Below are positions 25,587-37,599 of a stretch of 64,000 nt of DNA, piece by piece. Every line of letters starts with the position of its first letter. The first letter of the stretch is position 1. A program made the translations under genes and the position numbers. The notes beneath the pieces were generated by a model. The model was not told the origin of the DNA, did not search any database, and saw only the letters and a program-made list of their open reading frames with translations. Location of the stretch: contig NC_058046.1 of the NCBI RefSeq assembly GCF_020085105.1, forward strand, positions 13,052,175 through 13,116,174, written 5' to 3'. This DNA is from Siniperca chuatsi (taxonomy: Eukaryota > Chordata > Actinopteri > Centrarchiformes > Sinipercidae).

Positions 25587-26695
25587 TATACATTTTCAGT
25601 AATGTTTTGTGCTTAAGGGGGATGGTCACAGCACCTGGAGTTTAATTTAGACCTTTTTTTCTGTTTTCTCTAGCACTAAAATCCTTGGTACATCAAATCC
25701 AGATTTGCACCACAATCCATTTTCTTGTCTAGAGCAAGTCTTAGGGAAAAAAAGAGTGCCATATTTCAGGAGATGGTTTAAAATGATTAGAAAAATGAAT
25801 AAAAATAAGATCACAAGCTTTGCATGGAAAAAACAAACAAACATCTGTCATATGTGTTCATTTTCCTGTGCTGGTAAGTTTCTGTTTAGATGGAGCACAA
25901 CTGTACAGTTTCAGATGTAATGCATGTTTCCAACACGAGGTGGGAATCTTTGCCTGATAAATATTGAAATTATTACAAGTGAGAAAATAGCAGAGAAATA
26001 ATTAAATGTCAGTATATTTTTCAACCTGTGATCAAATGAATTTTATTTTTTCTCTCACTGTTTTTATATTGTATTCAAATACTAATACAGTTAACAGATT
26101 AAGTTTAGATAAGATGAAATATGAAGCTCCATATGGATAGTGGCTACAGATAAATATGGATATTTCATTCTTAAAAAGAAGTAGAAACACCTTCTGTTAT
26201 AAAAATTAAAGAATGAGAAATTACTTGTTTTTTTTTTTTTGTCAAGTGCAAACTACTGCACAAGTCCACACTCACCATAGCTGCCAGCTAGCATTCAGAT
26301 CTTTAAATAGACAGCTATTTTGATGCAAAAGCATAACACAGGCCCCTGAAGGCTTGAGGCACACGGCTGGATTTAATTTGAGGGTCAGATGGCTGGACAA
26401 CACTTATGATGCCCTGTGGTGGGTAAATCTGAGGCGAAGAAGCCTGAGACTGTCATTCATTCTGCCCAGTTTGATGCAGTGGTTCTAGACAGCTTGCTAG
26501 GAAAATTTGTTTTTTTACGGCTTTCTTCTGGAAGACTTAACATTTTTTTGGTAACCTAAATGGGTACAAACGGCAGCTACCTTTTTTGTTTTTGACTTTT
26601 TGTACTGTCTACTTTGAATGGACTAGAAGTTGCCTCATAAAGTTAAGAAAGCTGCCGTGTCACCACAGAGGCCTGAACCCTGTACAGAAAACGCA
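24567..26695 (+). other. bag4 3' UTR and dusp26 upstream region
   Basis: A candidate bag4 polyadenylation signal (AATAAA) lies at 25533-25538, giving a 3' UTR near 1 kb, followed by an A-run and a (TA)n microsatellite at 25551-25590. From about 25.6 to 26.6 kb I see no gene. The dusp26 leader must begin somewhere before 26696. The frame is open upstream of the chosen dusp26 start for about 20 codons but has no in-frame ATG. Confidence 0.55.
25551..25590. repeat. A-run followed by (TA)n microsatellite
   Basis: About 14 A bases run into about 13 TA units, just downstream of the probable bag4 polyadenylation signal. Confidence 0.9.
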
Positions 26696-27821
26696 ATGTC
26701 CTATACATCCAAACTCCCTGCGTCCTGGAATGATAAACCCCCTCCTCGGAAAGTGGAAATTGACCTGAGCTCACCTGGTTTAGCAGTGTTTGAGTTGGAA
26801 AGACTCTTGTTTACTGGCAAAGCCATCATCAGCCATGCAGATGAAGTGTGGCCAAGGCTTTACATTGGTGACCAGTAAGTAACTTTTTTTCTTTAAAAAC
26901 CCACAGACTGGCTGGCAAGCGTGAAGCATGGCCTTGTAACTTTTTGCTGTGTATGTTACTTGCCAAATACTCTTGTGTTGTGACAGAGAGAGTGGGCTGA
27001 GCTCTTTTAATAAATATTTCCCAATTCTAAACCTGGATTTAGTCCACATATATGAAAGAGGAACTGAACATGAATAAGATTTAAATGCAGAATGCATCCC
27101 GCAAGTTGCATTCCACATTGGGAACTAGCTATGCTATGTGTGAGTTTCCACTGATGCCTAGCCATGAAAACATGTCCCAGGTTTCTTGATAAGTTCTAAC
27201 TCACGTCTGAAATTGTCTTCTAAGTATCAATCCATCACTTTGAAATACGTTGATCAATGGTTCATCAGGAATGTATAATATATTCTACCTATTTTCAGAC
27301 ACTCTCAGTGACGACAGAGTGTTTGTGTTTTTCAGACACAGTGCAGAGAACCGGGCTGACCTATCCATGCATCGAGTCACTCACATACTGAACGCAGCTC
27401 ACAGTAAACGCAGAGGACAGCCAGACATCTACGAGGGCATGAAGATCACCTACATGGGCATAGAGGCTCGTGACTCCTGTGGCTTTGACATGAGCGTCAA
27501 CTTCCAGGCAGCAGCAGACTTTATCCACAGGGCTCTCAGCAGAGGAGGCAAGGGGACTAATTCATTTAAAGGCAATTAGGATTTGGTGGAAACTAATGTT
27601 GCAATGTAATGTTTCTCTGATTCTCAGGCAAAGTGTTGGTGCATTGCCAGGTAGGAGTGAGTCGTTCCGCCACCCTGGTCCTGGCTTACCTGATGCTGAA
27701 GCAGAACCTGACCCTCGTGGAGGCTATTTGTGTTGTGAAAGACAACCGGGGTGTTATCCCTAATCGGGGTTTCCTCCGACAGCTCATCAAACTGGATGGC
27801 CAGCTCTTTGGCCCACACTGA
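26696..27821 (+). CDS. dusp26: Dual-specificity phosphatase 26
   Basis: An atypical dual-specificity phosphatase (no MAPK-docking rhodanese domain) that removes phosphate from Tyr and Ser/Thr. Human DUSP26 is neural and neuroendocrine and acts on p38, p53 and others. Exons: 26696-26874, 27336-27547 and 27628-27821, giving 194 residues (human 211). The family block [11 protein letters not shown] then [14 protein letters not shown] opens the domain. The catalytic loop [10 protein letters not shown] supplies Cys137 and Arg143 (HCX5R), and the upstream ARDS Asp is the likely general acid. [14 protein letters not shown] follows. The second intron begins GC, not GT. DUSP13 and DUPD1 are close relatives, but the FELERLL/HADEVWP and [15 protein letters not shown] blocks fit DUSP26 best, as does linkage to bag4. 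Confidence 0.87.
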
Positions 27822-28332
27822 TCCCATGCCTGATAGCATTACCGATCAGCTTTCAGGAGTCCGGAACATAAGGAAAAATATGATAAAGATAACTCACACA
27901 ACAAGTATACTCCATAATGTTAAAACAAATGAGATGCAGTGATTTCATTATACAGTTGCATATATCTTTTTTACTTTTAGTACTACTGACATTATTTTTG
28001 AAAAGGGACTTACTTACAGCACCTGATCCTGTCCTGGATCATGTTTTAATTGCCATGAAGAAGTTTTACATTAAAGAATATGAATCTGGTGCAGCTTTTG
28101 GTGAATGTCTGTCAGTCAATTTACACATCAGTGCTACTTACATACAAAAACATGAATTTGGTACAGTATGACAGAGTATGGGCTAGAGAGAGTAATCATA
28201 ACTAGTGTGTTTTTGTACATGCAACATTGTAAACTTGGCTTTTGCATTTAGTTTGATGCCATGGTTAGACAGTAATCATTACACAGAACAAATATGGTGG
28301 TTGAGCAAATAATAGCTTTAGAGAATAAACAA
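27822..28332 (+). other. dusp26 3' UTR and intergenic spacer
   Basis: An ATTAAA signal near 28068 could end the dusp26 transcript about 250 bases after its stop. No other gene is seen. Confidence 0.45.
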
Positions 28333-28432
28333 AGCCAAAGTTCAGTTGCTCGGGTCGGTCTTATAACGGGGACATCTCCCTCTGTTCAGCCTGTCCTTGC
28401 TGTCTGTGGTTGATGAGACATACTGCAAGCAG
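28333..28432 (+). promoter_or_regulatory. Serpin promoter and 5' non-coding exon
   Basis: A CCAAAGTTCA sequence at 28335-28344 fits the HNF4 (DR1) consensus. A TTATAAC box follows at about 28360, and a strong donor (GCAAGCAG, then GTAAGTGG) lies at 28432/28433. The coding exon of the serpin is preceded by a good acceptor (tttgtcttag) ending at 29335, so a non-coding first exon of about 40-60 bases ending at 28432 is likely. HNF4 sites are known drivers of liver expression of clade A serpins. The site and donor are seen; the link is inference. Confidence 0.5.
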
Positions 28433-29341
28433 GTAAGTGGTTAAAAAGATTTAGAGAGCTCAGATGAATTGTTTTGGCAATATGTGTTTCATATACAAGT
28501 TAAACTACTCTGCCAACAGTTAAAAACCATGTTTGGCATCTTGAGTTTGAGATGTGACCATGCACACTGGATTTTGGCAAATCTTTAGCATTTGTGGAGT
28601 GTCAGAACTGTAAATGTAAATTCTTGAAATGACTAGATTGACTCTTTTTTTTATCCTCATTGGAGGTTCAATGGATGTTTTGTTGTAATTTCAGGAAAAT
28701 TAAAATCAAAGCCCCTGAAAACTTTTTTCTCTATAATATTAAATATTAATGACTGAAAATGCAACCATCAAACAGAATCTTTTAAGTATTATTTATTTAG
28801 AATTTAATGCTTAAAAATTCTGCAAATCTGCTTCATTAGGACTGCGTGGTTGTGATTTGATCAGATTTGACTGACAGTAACCAAATAGCCCACCAGCTGT
28901 CAGATTCTGATCCAAATGTTGCTAAACCCTGATTGGTGCATGGACGTACGTGACATCACCTTCTCTAAATGATCCCCGCCCATTTTAAACCAGTGAGAAG
29001 AGCACAGAGAAAAAAAGGAGTACAGATATCTGTATGTAAAAGAATCAAAAATGTTCCAGCATTGGCAAACAATAGTGTATTCACGTAGGAGCCCATCACT
29101 CATAGTAAGAACCTGATTGAGAAAATAGGTTTTCAGGGCCTTTAAAACAACATATTTATTCAAAATAAGACGGTGTAGTCATATTTATATATTATATATA
29201 TATATATATATATATTATATATTTATAGTAACATATTTATTGTAACTTCTAAGAACATCACTGCATGGGTATTTGCAATAGCAAACATTGTGTAACCCAA
29301 ATGAACATTGTTGCACTTTTGAACTTTTGTCTTAGTTCACA

Positions 29342-31014
29342 ATGATGCGTGCAGCACTGGCTATCTGGATCCTCTCAGCAGTTATCTGCGTGGGTAGAGG
29401 CCATCACCAAATAGGTCATGATACGACAGGCCAAGACACTGTACTCGACAGCAGCGCCAACAGTGTCTCACTGGTGACTTCAGCAAACAAGGACTTTGCC
29501 TACCGTCTGTACAGGAAGTTAGTAGCTCATGTTGCCTCAGAAGGCAAGAATATCTTCTACTCCCCATTTAGTGTGTCTATTGCCTTGGCTGCCTTGTCCG
29601 TAGGAGCGCGGGGGGAGACCCACAGGCAGCTTTTCAGCAGTCTGGGTTTCAACAGCTCCCTACTGACGCAGACAGCTGTGGATCAGGCCTTTCAGATGCT
29701 CCTCCAAAGGGCAAACAAGACATCTAATGAAGACACCAGGGAAGGGACCGCTGTATTCGTGGACCACCGCTTCAAGCCACAGCCTGAGTTCCTGGAGGCC
29801 TTGAAGCAGTCCTACTTTGCAGATGCGTTCAATGTTGACTTCACCGAAACCACAGACAGCGCCAATACCATCAATAAGTATGTGGAGGAGAAGACCAACG
29901 GGAAGATAGACAAGCTGGTTGAGAACCTGGATCCAAGTACTGTCATGTATCTCATCAGCTACATCTACTACAAAGGTAAAAGGTTCCATGAGATGAGATC
30001 TGGTTTGTTGTCTGTTGGCTCATTTTGAGGTCGCACCTTTAAGTTTTATGTATCAACCATAATTGTGTTTTATTTCTGCTCATCAACAGGAAAGTGGGCG
30101 ACTCCATTTGACCCTGAGCTCACCAAGGAAGACATGTTCATGGTGGATGAGAACACCAAGGTTCAAAGTTGCTTCTTTTATTCAGAATGGATTTGAGTTA
30201 CGATAATTATGCATCATTGTGTCTCCTTCATACTGTGTCTTTTCCAATTGTTTAAATTGTCATTTTCAAGGTTCCAGTCCAGATGATGAATATAGAGAAG
30301 AATTTGAATACCTATTACGACCAGGGGATCAACACGTCAGTCCTCCACCTCCCCTTCAACAGCTCCTACTCCATGCTGCTGTTGTTGCCTGACAATATGG
30401 CAACACTGGAGAATGTCATTTCCCCAAGCCATGTCACAAAATGGCTGAAGTGGATGAAGTCCAGGTTGGGAGAATTTAAAATCATCTTTAAATTCTTGGT
30501 TTGACAGCTTTGTCCTGTCAGATCAGTTAACACAGTCAGATCAATCACTGCATGTTTGTCTATTTCCCAATTTTTTTTAGGACACATAAAGTATATATTC
30601 CAAAGTTCTCCATCAAGGCTTCCTTCTCGCTGAATAATGTGTTGACTGAAATGGGAATCACAGACATATTTGGTGATCGTGCAGATTTGAGGGGCATTTC
30701 AGAGGGGCAAAAACTGACAGTCTCAGAGGTGAGGACAGAGAGCATATGTTACTGCACACATATTTCCTTCCCTGTATTCCACCCACCTTTCATCACACTC
30801 TGCCTCCATTGCACCATAGGTTGTGCATCAAGCTACCCTGGATATCGATGAGGCCGGAGCCACGGCTGCAGCTGCTACAGGCATCGGCATCACACTCATG
30901 TCCTTACGCCACATCCCTGTGTTGAAGTTCAATCGTCCATTTATGGTCATCATCACTGAACGCAGCACAGAAAACGTCCTCTTCATGGGCAAGATTATCA
31001 ACCCAAACATCTGA
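29342..31014 (+). CDS. Secreted serpin, alpha-1-antitrypsin-like
   Basis: A clade A-type serpin, a suicide-substrate inhibitor of serine proteases made in liver and secreted. Coding exons: 29342-29975, 30090-30160, 30271-30464, 30581-30728 and 30820-31014, giving 413 residues (human A1AT precursor 418). A signal peptide of ~20 residues (MRAALAIWILSAVICVG) is followed by the serpin fold: NIFYSPFSVSIALAALSVGA, NKYVEEKTNGKIDKLV, and the shutter/breach end KFNRPFMVIITERST then LFMGKIINP. The reactive loop reads EAGATAAAATGIGITLM-S; counting from the hinge Glu (P17), P1-P1' is Met-Ser, as in A1AT. The Gly/Ala/Thr hinge indicates an inhibitor. An extra 110-bp intron splits the usual exon III. AATAAA at 31018-31023 starts 4 bases past the stop, so the 3' UTR is tiny. 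Confidence 0.88.
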
Positions 31015-31023
31015 TGGAATAAA

Positions 31024-31707
31024 CACTTTGTGTTTACTGAAGCACAGCTGTTGCATTACATATAAAATACTTAGAAAAAAGCTTTGTCCTGTGGTCTCTT
31101 GCTTTACGATTGAGTGTGTAGCAAACAGTTTTAATGTCTACGAGGTAATGTTTTGTTCTTATATTAGTTTTTGAAGGTAAAATAATACAGGGACAAAAGA
31201 TTACCAACAGGATTTTTCTTTAGCATTTGGTATTTGGTATAACAGAGATAATATTTTATAACAGATACAATAAATTCAGGGACTATGGAGCATTTTAAAA
31301 TGTATCCTCTCCTGTCTCTTCTTCAGTATTTTACTGAGCACTGGGGCATTTCTACAATCCCTAATATGGTAAATAAATATATCACAGCCTGAACAACATT
31401 GATATATTTCTCTCATTAGACATGACACAACCGTTTTGTATAGAAACCCTTTTTTTCTGAGATGTTGTGTAACATATGTGAGTCTTTTGCTGTTTTTTTC
31501 TAAAATTATTAGATGCCTAGGTTAGTTATCAACTTAACAGGTAAGCATTGGCTATATATAAACAGGTGCAGCCACTGGATGGTCTTTCACCATATTAGAA
31601 ATAGCATTAGTGATTAGTTAGTTTTAAAAATAAAGCAGCCCAAATTAATCAAACCTTTTTGAATAAGAAGTTTGAGGTTTGTCCCACTCAATAAAAACCC
31701 CATAATA
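31024..31707. other. Intergenic spacer
   Basis: AT-rich sequence between the serpin and a SINE. No gene or conserved signal seen. Confidence 0.5.
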
Positions 31708-31860
31708 GGGGCGCCCTGGTAGCCTAATGGTGGAGCATACCACATAACAACGGTTCGAATCCCAGCTGGGGGACTTTGTTGCATCTCATACCCCTCTCTC
31801 TTCCCATGTTCCTGTCTCTCTCCACTGGCTGTCAAATAAAGGCAGAATTGTCCAAATTAT
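31708..31860 (+). mobile_element. tRNA-derived SINE
   Basis: The head has RNA polymerase III boxes: A-box-like agcctaatgg (31721-31730) and a perfect B box ggttcgaatccc (31752-31763). The body 'tttgttgcatctcat' then 'cctctctcttccc', 'cctgtctctctccactg' and 'tcaaataaaggca' matches a tRNA-derived SINE very common in percomorph fish. An AT-rich tail follows to about 31890. Target duplications could not be defined, since the flanks are low-complexity. It is one of the clearest pointers to a teleost source. Confidence 0.82.
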
Positions 31861-32559
31861 AATCCAAATTATAATCTTTAAAAAAAATTAATTACACAGT
31901 GTAACAGCCCTTAATATCCTTTGAAAAAAAGATGGAACTTGACTTCTGCTGGACAACAAAGCACATGGGACACCAAAATGGATACATTGGAGTAATGATC
32001 TATAATTTTTCTGAACCAATCAGAAGTGGGGGAAGGACTGCAGTTTCAGGGACTGAAGGCATGACAGTTTTGCATGTTTTAGCCCATTAACTACAAATGC
32101 TGTATATTATATACAGTATTACTACAGTGTATACATTACATTCCTTTTAGGAAGGCATGCCAGAAGTTTGTAGACTGATTTCAAATCTCTCCGGTGGCAT
32201 CAGGTATCCATGTTTTCAGTACAGGATGAAAACCAACTCAAGAAGACTTAAAGCTTGATATCTGTGTAGCTGGTTTGTGAAACTATTCTAAACGGTACAG
32301 TATAATTAAGGTTCAAGTGTGTCTGATTATTTCCTCAAAATGTTTGTCCTAATAATTAGTATAATCTGCTGTGAGTAGGGTTGTATTATTTTGTTCATTT
32401 ATTTATTTGTTTGCTATCAGAGGAACTAACTGCAGTCTAAGCATCCGACTGTGGGTGGCAGCAATACGCCTCGTGGAGTCTGGTCTGCTGGAATTAATAA
32501 ATCCCATGAAGAAGACGTTTGTCGTGTTTTGATTGGGCCACTGTAAATTTGTTTCAGAC

Positions 32560-35500
32560 ATGGCCGAAACAGCAGGAGAGGGAGCGCAAGGAGGAGCATA
32601 TTCTAACAAAGAGAGAATAAAATACAGCCCCGAAGAGGAGGCCAGGCTGGAAAGACAGCATTTCTGGAGAATAATCGATGCTTTTAGATTTTACAGGTAT
32701 ATCAATGCTTAAAATAAAGTACGAGTCAGGCAACGACAGTTTGTGTCAACAGACGATGTTGCTATCAAGTAACATTAGCAAAGGATAAATAACACAGTTT
32801 GGAGGGAAAACTGCTAACTGAGATAGTTCATCTTTATTCAAGCATAGGTTACTGCTTCCCACAGTTAAGTCAGCTTGTATTTAACCAGCTTCCTTTGGCA
32901 TTTATTTGCTAATTTTCTTTCTTTAGCTCCACTCATGTCACGGCACCATTTCTACTCCATGATCCACCCTTTCTCCCTCAAACACTGCTCACAAGTTAAT
33001 TAAGAGAGGAATGATGTGATGTAGCAATCTCACTTGAAGACAATAAACTAAATAATATAAGAACCCTTTGGACCAGAGTGTTAGACCCACAAATTGCTCC
33101 ACAGATGAGTATCTTGTGTTATCCCACCTGACATAAAAAAGGTTGTGAACTCTTGCTCTCTTCTCGTCACAGGGTCCATGTCGAGGAGCAGGTCAAGCGT
33201 GCCGAGCGTCAGTTTCGGAGCCTACCACAGCACCACCAGAATTTGCTGCCAGATGTTTTGTCCAACCTGGCCCAGATCAGGCAGTGTGCAGACCACAACC
33301 AGGATTTGCTACAGGCGATCATTCACAACAGCCTCCACATGTTTGAGAACATTGAGTATGGCGAGAGGGTAAGGCTTGACTTACACCAGGTAGTCTACTG
33401 TACATAAACAGTATACACATAGATCCAGGACTGCTTACAGATACATTTTGTAGTGTTGTATTGTAGTTTTTTTGTTGTTATCTTTACCAAAATTTCTTTA
33501 AGGAAATGTTATGTCTTCATTCCACTTCCAGGAGGATCCGCGGAAGGCGCGGCCATCCACTACGTTTGACATGGACAAGCTTAAGTCCACCATAAAACAG
33601 TTTGTCAGAGACTGGAGCGAGGTGGGCCGGGCTGAGAGGGACACCTGCTACCAACCCATCATCCAAGAGATCCAAAGACTCTTCCCAAGTGACCAATAGT
33701 AGGAAACATATGCTCACTCACACAAACTACCACACAAACACCTTCATGCATGCCAAGAAAACAATGACACTCAGACATAATGTGGATACTGAATGATACA
33801 AGCAAACACCTTTTCCATGTGCTATGGTATCAGAACACCTTGCAATAATTCTGATAATGTGTCTTACTTCATGTTTTCCATGTGATATGTGCATTTTGTA
33901 CATTTTATTATGTCAGTGATGTGTCTAAGGTGAGCGTGCTGGTTCCGGGTGCTGGGCTTGGCCGTCTAGCCTGGGAGATCGCTCGGCTGGGTTATATTTG
34001 CCAGGGCAACGAATGGAGCTTCTTCATGCTCTTCTCTTCAAACTTTGTTCTCAATAGGTACAGCACATACTGACACTAACACTCCTGTGATTATAGCTGC
34101 CTTACACAACACCTAGAGACTTTCATCTTCCTATGCATACCTGCATGCAGGTTATATCGGCTTGCTTGAGGGGGAACTGTCTATCAGTCTTAATTCTATA
34201 AGTATGTGTCAGTGATCACAAATAAAATCAGAACACATAATTCGTATTCAGTTGTTTGGCAGTACAATTCTGGCCTCATACTCTGCAGAATACCACTTCC
34301 ATCCATCCACCTGTCCTCATAAATTTGGACTGCTCCATTCAGGTGTGAAAAGGTGAACTCTCTGACCCTGTACCCCTGGATCCACCAGTTTAGCAACAAC
34401 AAGAAATCCTCCGACCAAACACGACCAATCGCATTCCCTGATGTCAACCCTCAGAGCTTACCACTAAGTTCAGACTTCTCCATGGTAGCAGGGGACTTCG
34501 TGGAAGTCTACAGTGACTCAGGTCAGTAAAAGCTGTGTGGATCTTTTACCTTTGTTAGTGTCCCTGAATTATTACGCAGTGAAATTGTATAACACCTGGA
34601 AGAGAAATGTGCCAGTGAGAAGGACTTCAGGCAACCTTGTGTCAACATCAGTCCTTCCAAGAATTTGCAAGCTTGCAGTTTAAGAATTAATATTATTTCC
34701 CCCCCATTTTAAAATGTCCTTTCAGGCTGTATGTATGTTGTCCTCAGCAAGCTCCACAAAACAAATGTACTTGTTCCAGCAGCCTTGCCGATTTTAAACA
34801 TTGCCATGTCACAAAATGACATACACACACAAAAATGCAATGCAATTTTTTTTTTTAGAAAAGCCCCCAAATGTAGTTCAAGGATGGGTTACAGATACTG
34901 TGTATTCAAATACAGCTGATCTCCATCTGGTGAAAAGTGTATGTCATCACATTTTCTCTAAAAAGTACATATTTAAATTACCCAAAATAAAATTAATCAT
35001 GTTGATGTGAATGTACTGTATATTATTAATAATTGATCATTGGTGAATTGTGCACCTTAGTAATATTAATTAAAAGTGATCGTGTGATAATATAGTGTCT
35101 GTTTCGGTCAGATTCCTGGGACTGTGTGGCTACCTGCTTCTTTATTGACACAGCTCATAATGTCATTGAGTATGTGGAGACTATCTGGAAGATTCTTAAG
35201 CCTGGTGGAGTATGGATCAACCTGGGTGAGTCAGCTTTTGTAAAAAAAAATACAAAAACCCATTTATTTATATTTAAACTACTGGTAAACAAAATACTTT
35301 CCGTGAGTAGATAAGATGCTGGTGAAGTTAAAAAAAGACAAATACACCACCATAAACCTGTAGGTACTAGAGAAATATAGCAAAATATGCTCTTTGTCAC
35401 AGCAGTAAATAAAATACATTAAAATAAAACTTACACCCTAACATACTCTTAACACTGTTACTTGCAATTTTATAATTATTTTGCTATCAACTAGTCATTT

Positions 35501-36033
35501 CTCCCCTGGTGTTCCCACTTTTACTCGACTTACTTAGTTAACACTTCAATTAGTGATTCTTTAAGTGACCCAGATGTGTTGAGCCTGAAGACAGATATAC
35601 TTATCTCAAAGTTTAAATCTTCAATGTTTCTTCAGGTCCACTGCTGTACCACTTCGAGAACATGGCCAATGAGCTCTCAGTTGAACTTAGCTACGAAGAC
35701 ATTAGGACAGCGATTGTTAACTTTGGCTTCCACATAGAGGTGAGCCAAAGACTTTGATTTATATTCGTAGCTTAACATCATGTTTGTCTTTAGAAATCTT
35801 GTTCCAGTAGTAAAACAGTATTTATATTTCTCCTGCAGGTGGAGAAAGAGTCAGTTCAGACCACCTACACAGAGAACGACCGCTCTATGTTGAGATATGT
35901 TTACGACTGTGTCTTCTTTGTGGCACGAAAACCCGCTGACCTGTACTTTAACGGTCAAGAAGACGACCAACAACAGAGTTCTCCACCAGCCGCTAAGTCA
36001 CCACGGCGAGAAGATACAGACAGCCTGACGTGA
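32560..36033 (+). CDS. carnmt1: Carnosine N-methyltransferase 1
   Basis: The SAM-dependent enzyme (human C9orf41/UPF0586) methylates the imidazole of carnosine to make anserine. Eight exons: 32560-32696, 33173-33368, 33532-33698, 33917-34057, 34343-34521, 35112-35225, 35636-35739 and 35839-36033, giving 410 residues (human 409). The start MAETAGEG lies in a good context. An N-terminal helical part ([22 protein letters not shown]) precedes the Rossmann fold: motif [17 protein letters not shown], then [35 protein letters not shown] and [13 protein letters not shown], with [18 protein letters not shown] near the end. A hydrophilic Gln/Ser/Pro tail follows. Exon 3 uses a weak donor (caata, then GTAGGA). 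AATAAA at 36687-36692 is a likely end signal. Neighbours match human 9q21. Confidence 0.95.
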
Positions 36034-36441
36034 CAGGAAATCCTTTGACAAAAACAGTGAACTTAGAGGACTGAGTAAAGATTGGACTGACAAAACAAAA
36101 AGAAAATGGACACCGAAGAAAAAAATCAGTGGACATAAATTTTCTTTTTTGTCGTACATATTTTTTTATGATGCATCTCATGGAGATTTTTGTGGGATGG
36201 ACTAAACACCTGAATATGGCTCACATTGTAGAATGAAATACGAAATATTGCAGTACTATGTTATGCATATAACCTGAAAAACATCTAAATACTATACATC
36301 TCTTGATACCTAGGGATTGACAAGTCAGTTACCCTTGGTTGCTATTTTGTTTTAGTGGCTTGTGTGTCAGCTACAAGCCTTGAAGGGTAGATTTCTTTTA
36401 ACCGCGGTCTTACTAATTCTCGTCTCCATTGACTTTAACTG

Positions 36442-36477
<36 letters not shown>

Positions 36478-37599
36478 TGAGATAGGACAGTGTGATGTGA
36501 ACATTTGCTTTTGAAATCTATTTATTTTTTTCAAATATGGTGCCAATAACTATGTCTACTCATTTGCATTCATCATCAGTCAACACTGAAAATTGAATCA
36601 AAACATGTTTCAGCTTTTCAGGAATACGTTGTTTTAAAGATGGAGATGACTTTCATTGACTTTTCTGGTTTCTAATCACACTTTGGAATAAAGCCAAACA
36701 TTTAAAGAAATATGAATTTCCAGAGTTTTGCTATTTTAAGTTCGATATAATTTAAACATAATGGCACTAAAACGCAGCTCAAGGCCAAATTTAAGTGTTT
36801 TTATTTATTTCAGCATTTTTGCAACACCGATTCCGATTCATGTTAGACTAACAAGCCAATGAATAGTTTTTTCATACTAGCACGTCACGTAGCAAGCAGA
36901 ACTGTATACCATTGAGGAGACTGAGGTCATGTCCTTGGTGTTTTTGTGGTTATTATGGCAGGTAAAGCAGCCTGGGGAGAATAGTTACATCCTGAAATTA
37001 AACAAGTACATAGGTGGGTATTTTGTGGGCTAATTCAAGTATTTTTAGAATTGAGTGCTGTTAAACTGACAAAATTAATAAATAAAGGACTCAATATTTC
37101 CTCACCAGAATTGTATTCCTGGCAGTGTGGAGAAGGTTTAGAAACAACATTTAGATAGATGAACAGTTACATGAAAAAATCCTAATCAGGACCTCATTAA
37201 CATTTCATCACTTTATTTGTTGGGGGCTGGTCACCACTTTCTGAAGGGTGGGGTCACTGGGAATTGGACTCATGACCTCAGTATTTCTAAAATCCTGGCT
37301 AAGGCCCCTGATTACAGTAATCTGGTGTGGACGATGTAAAAGCACGGATCAGCATGAATGTACCCGCCACAGGAAGCGGGGAGGCTCTGGGCGGGGATAG
37401 AGAGCTGTAATCTTCTCTGATTGGTTATCCGGACTGCCTCCCAATAATTTTACTACCGGTGCTGAATGTTTTGTTACTGACCGTCAATATATCCAAGCGT
37501 AACACAGGCAGTGAAAAGCAGCTAGAGTCTCTGTCAAAGTACCACTTATTTGTTGGTTTACTGCTGTATACCAGTGCACTGACGAAGCTCACATCCATC
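36034..37599 (+). other. carnmt1 3' UTR and C9orf40-homologue promoter
   Basis: The probable carnmt1 polyadenylation signal lies at 36687-36692. A (GA)n microsatellite sits in the UTR at 36444-36475. A CCAAT box in reverse (tctgattggttatcc) at about 37418 and a GC-rich stretch at 37370-37400 suggest the promoter of the next gene. Confidence 0.55.
36444..36475. repeat. (GA)n microsatellite
   Basis: About 15 GA units lie within the inferred carnmt1 3' UTR. Confidence 0.95.

Noticed and set aside
29181-29225. TA-rich tract as a serpin TATA promoter
   Set aside because: It is a (TA)n microsatellite in the intron before the coding exon; the 28.36-kb site fits better with the splice signals.
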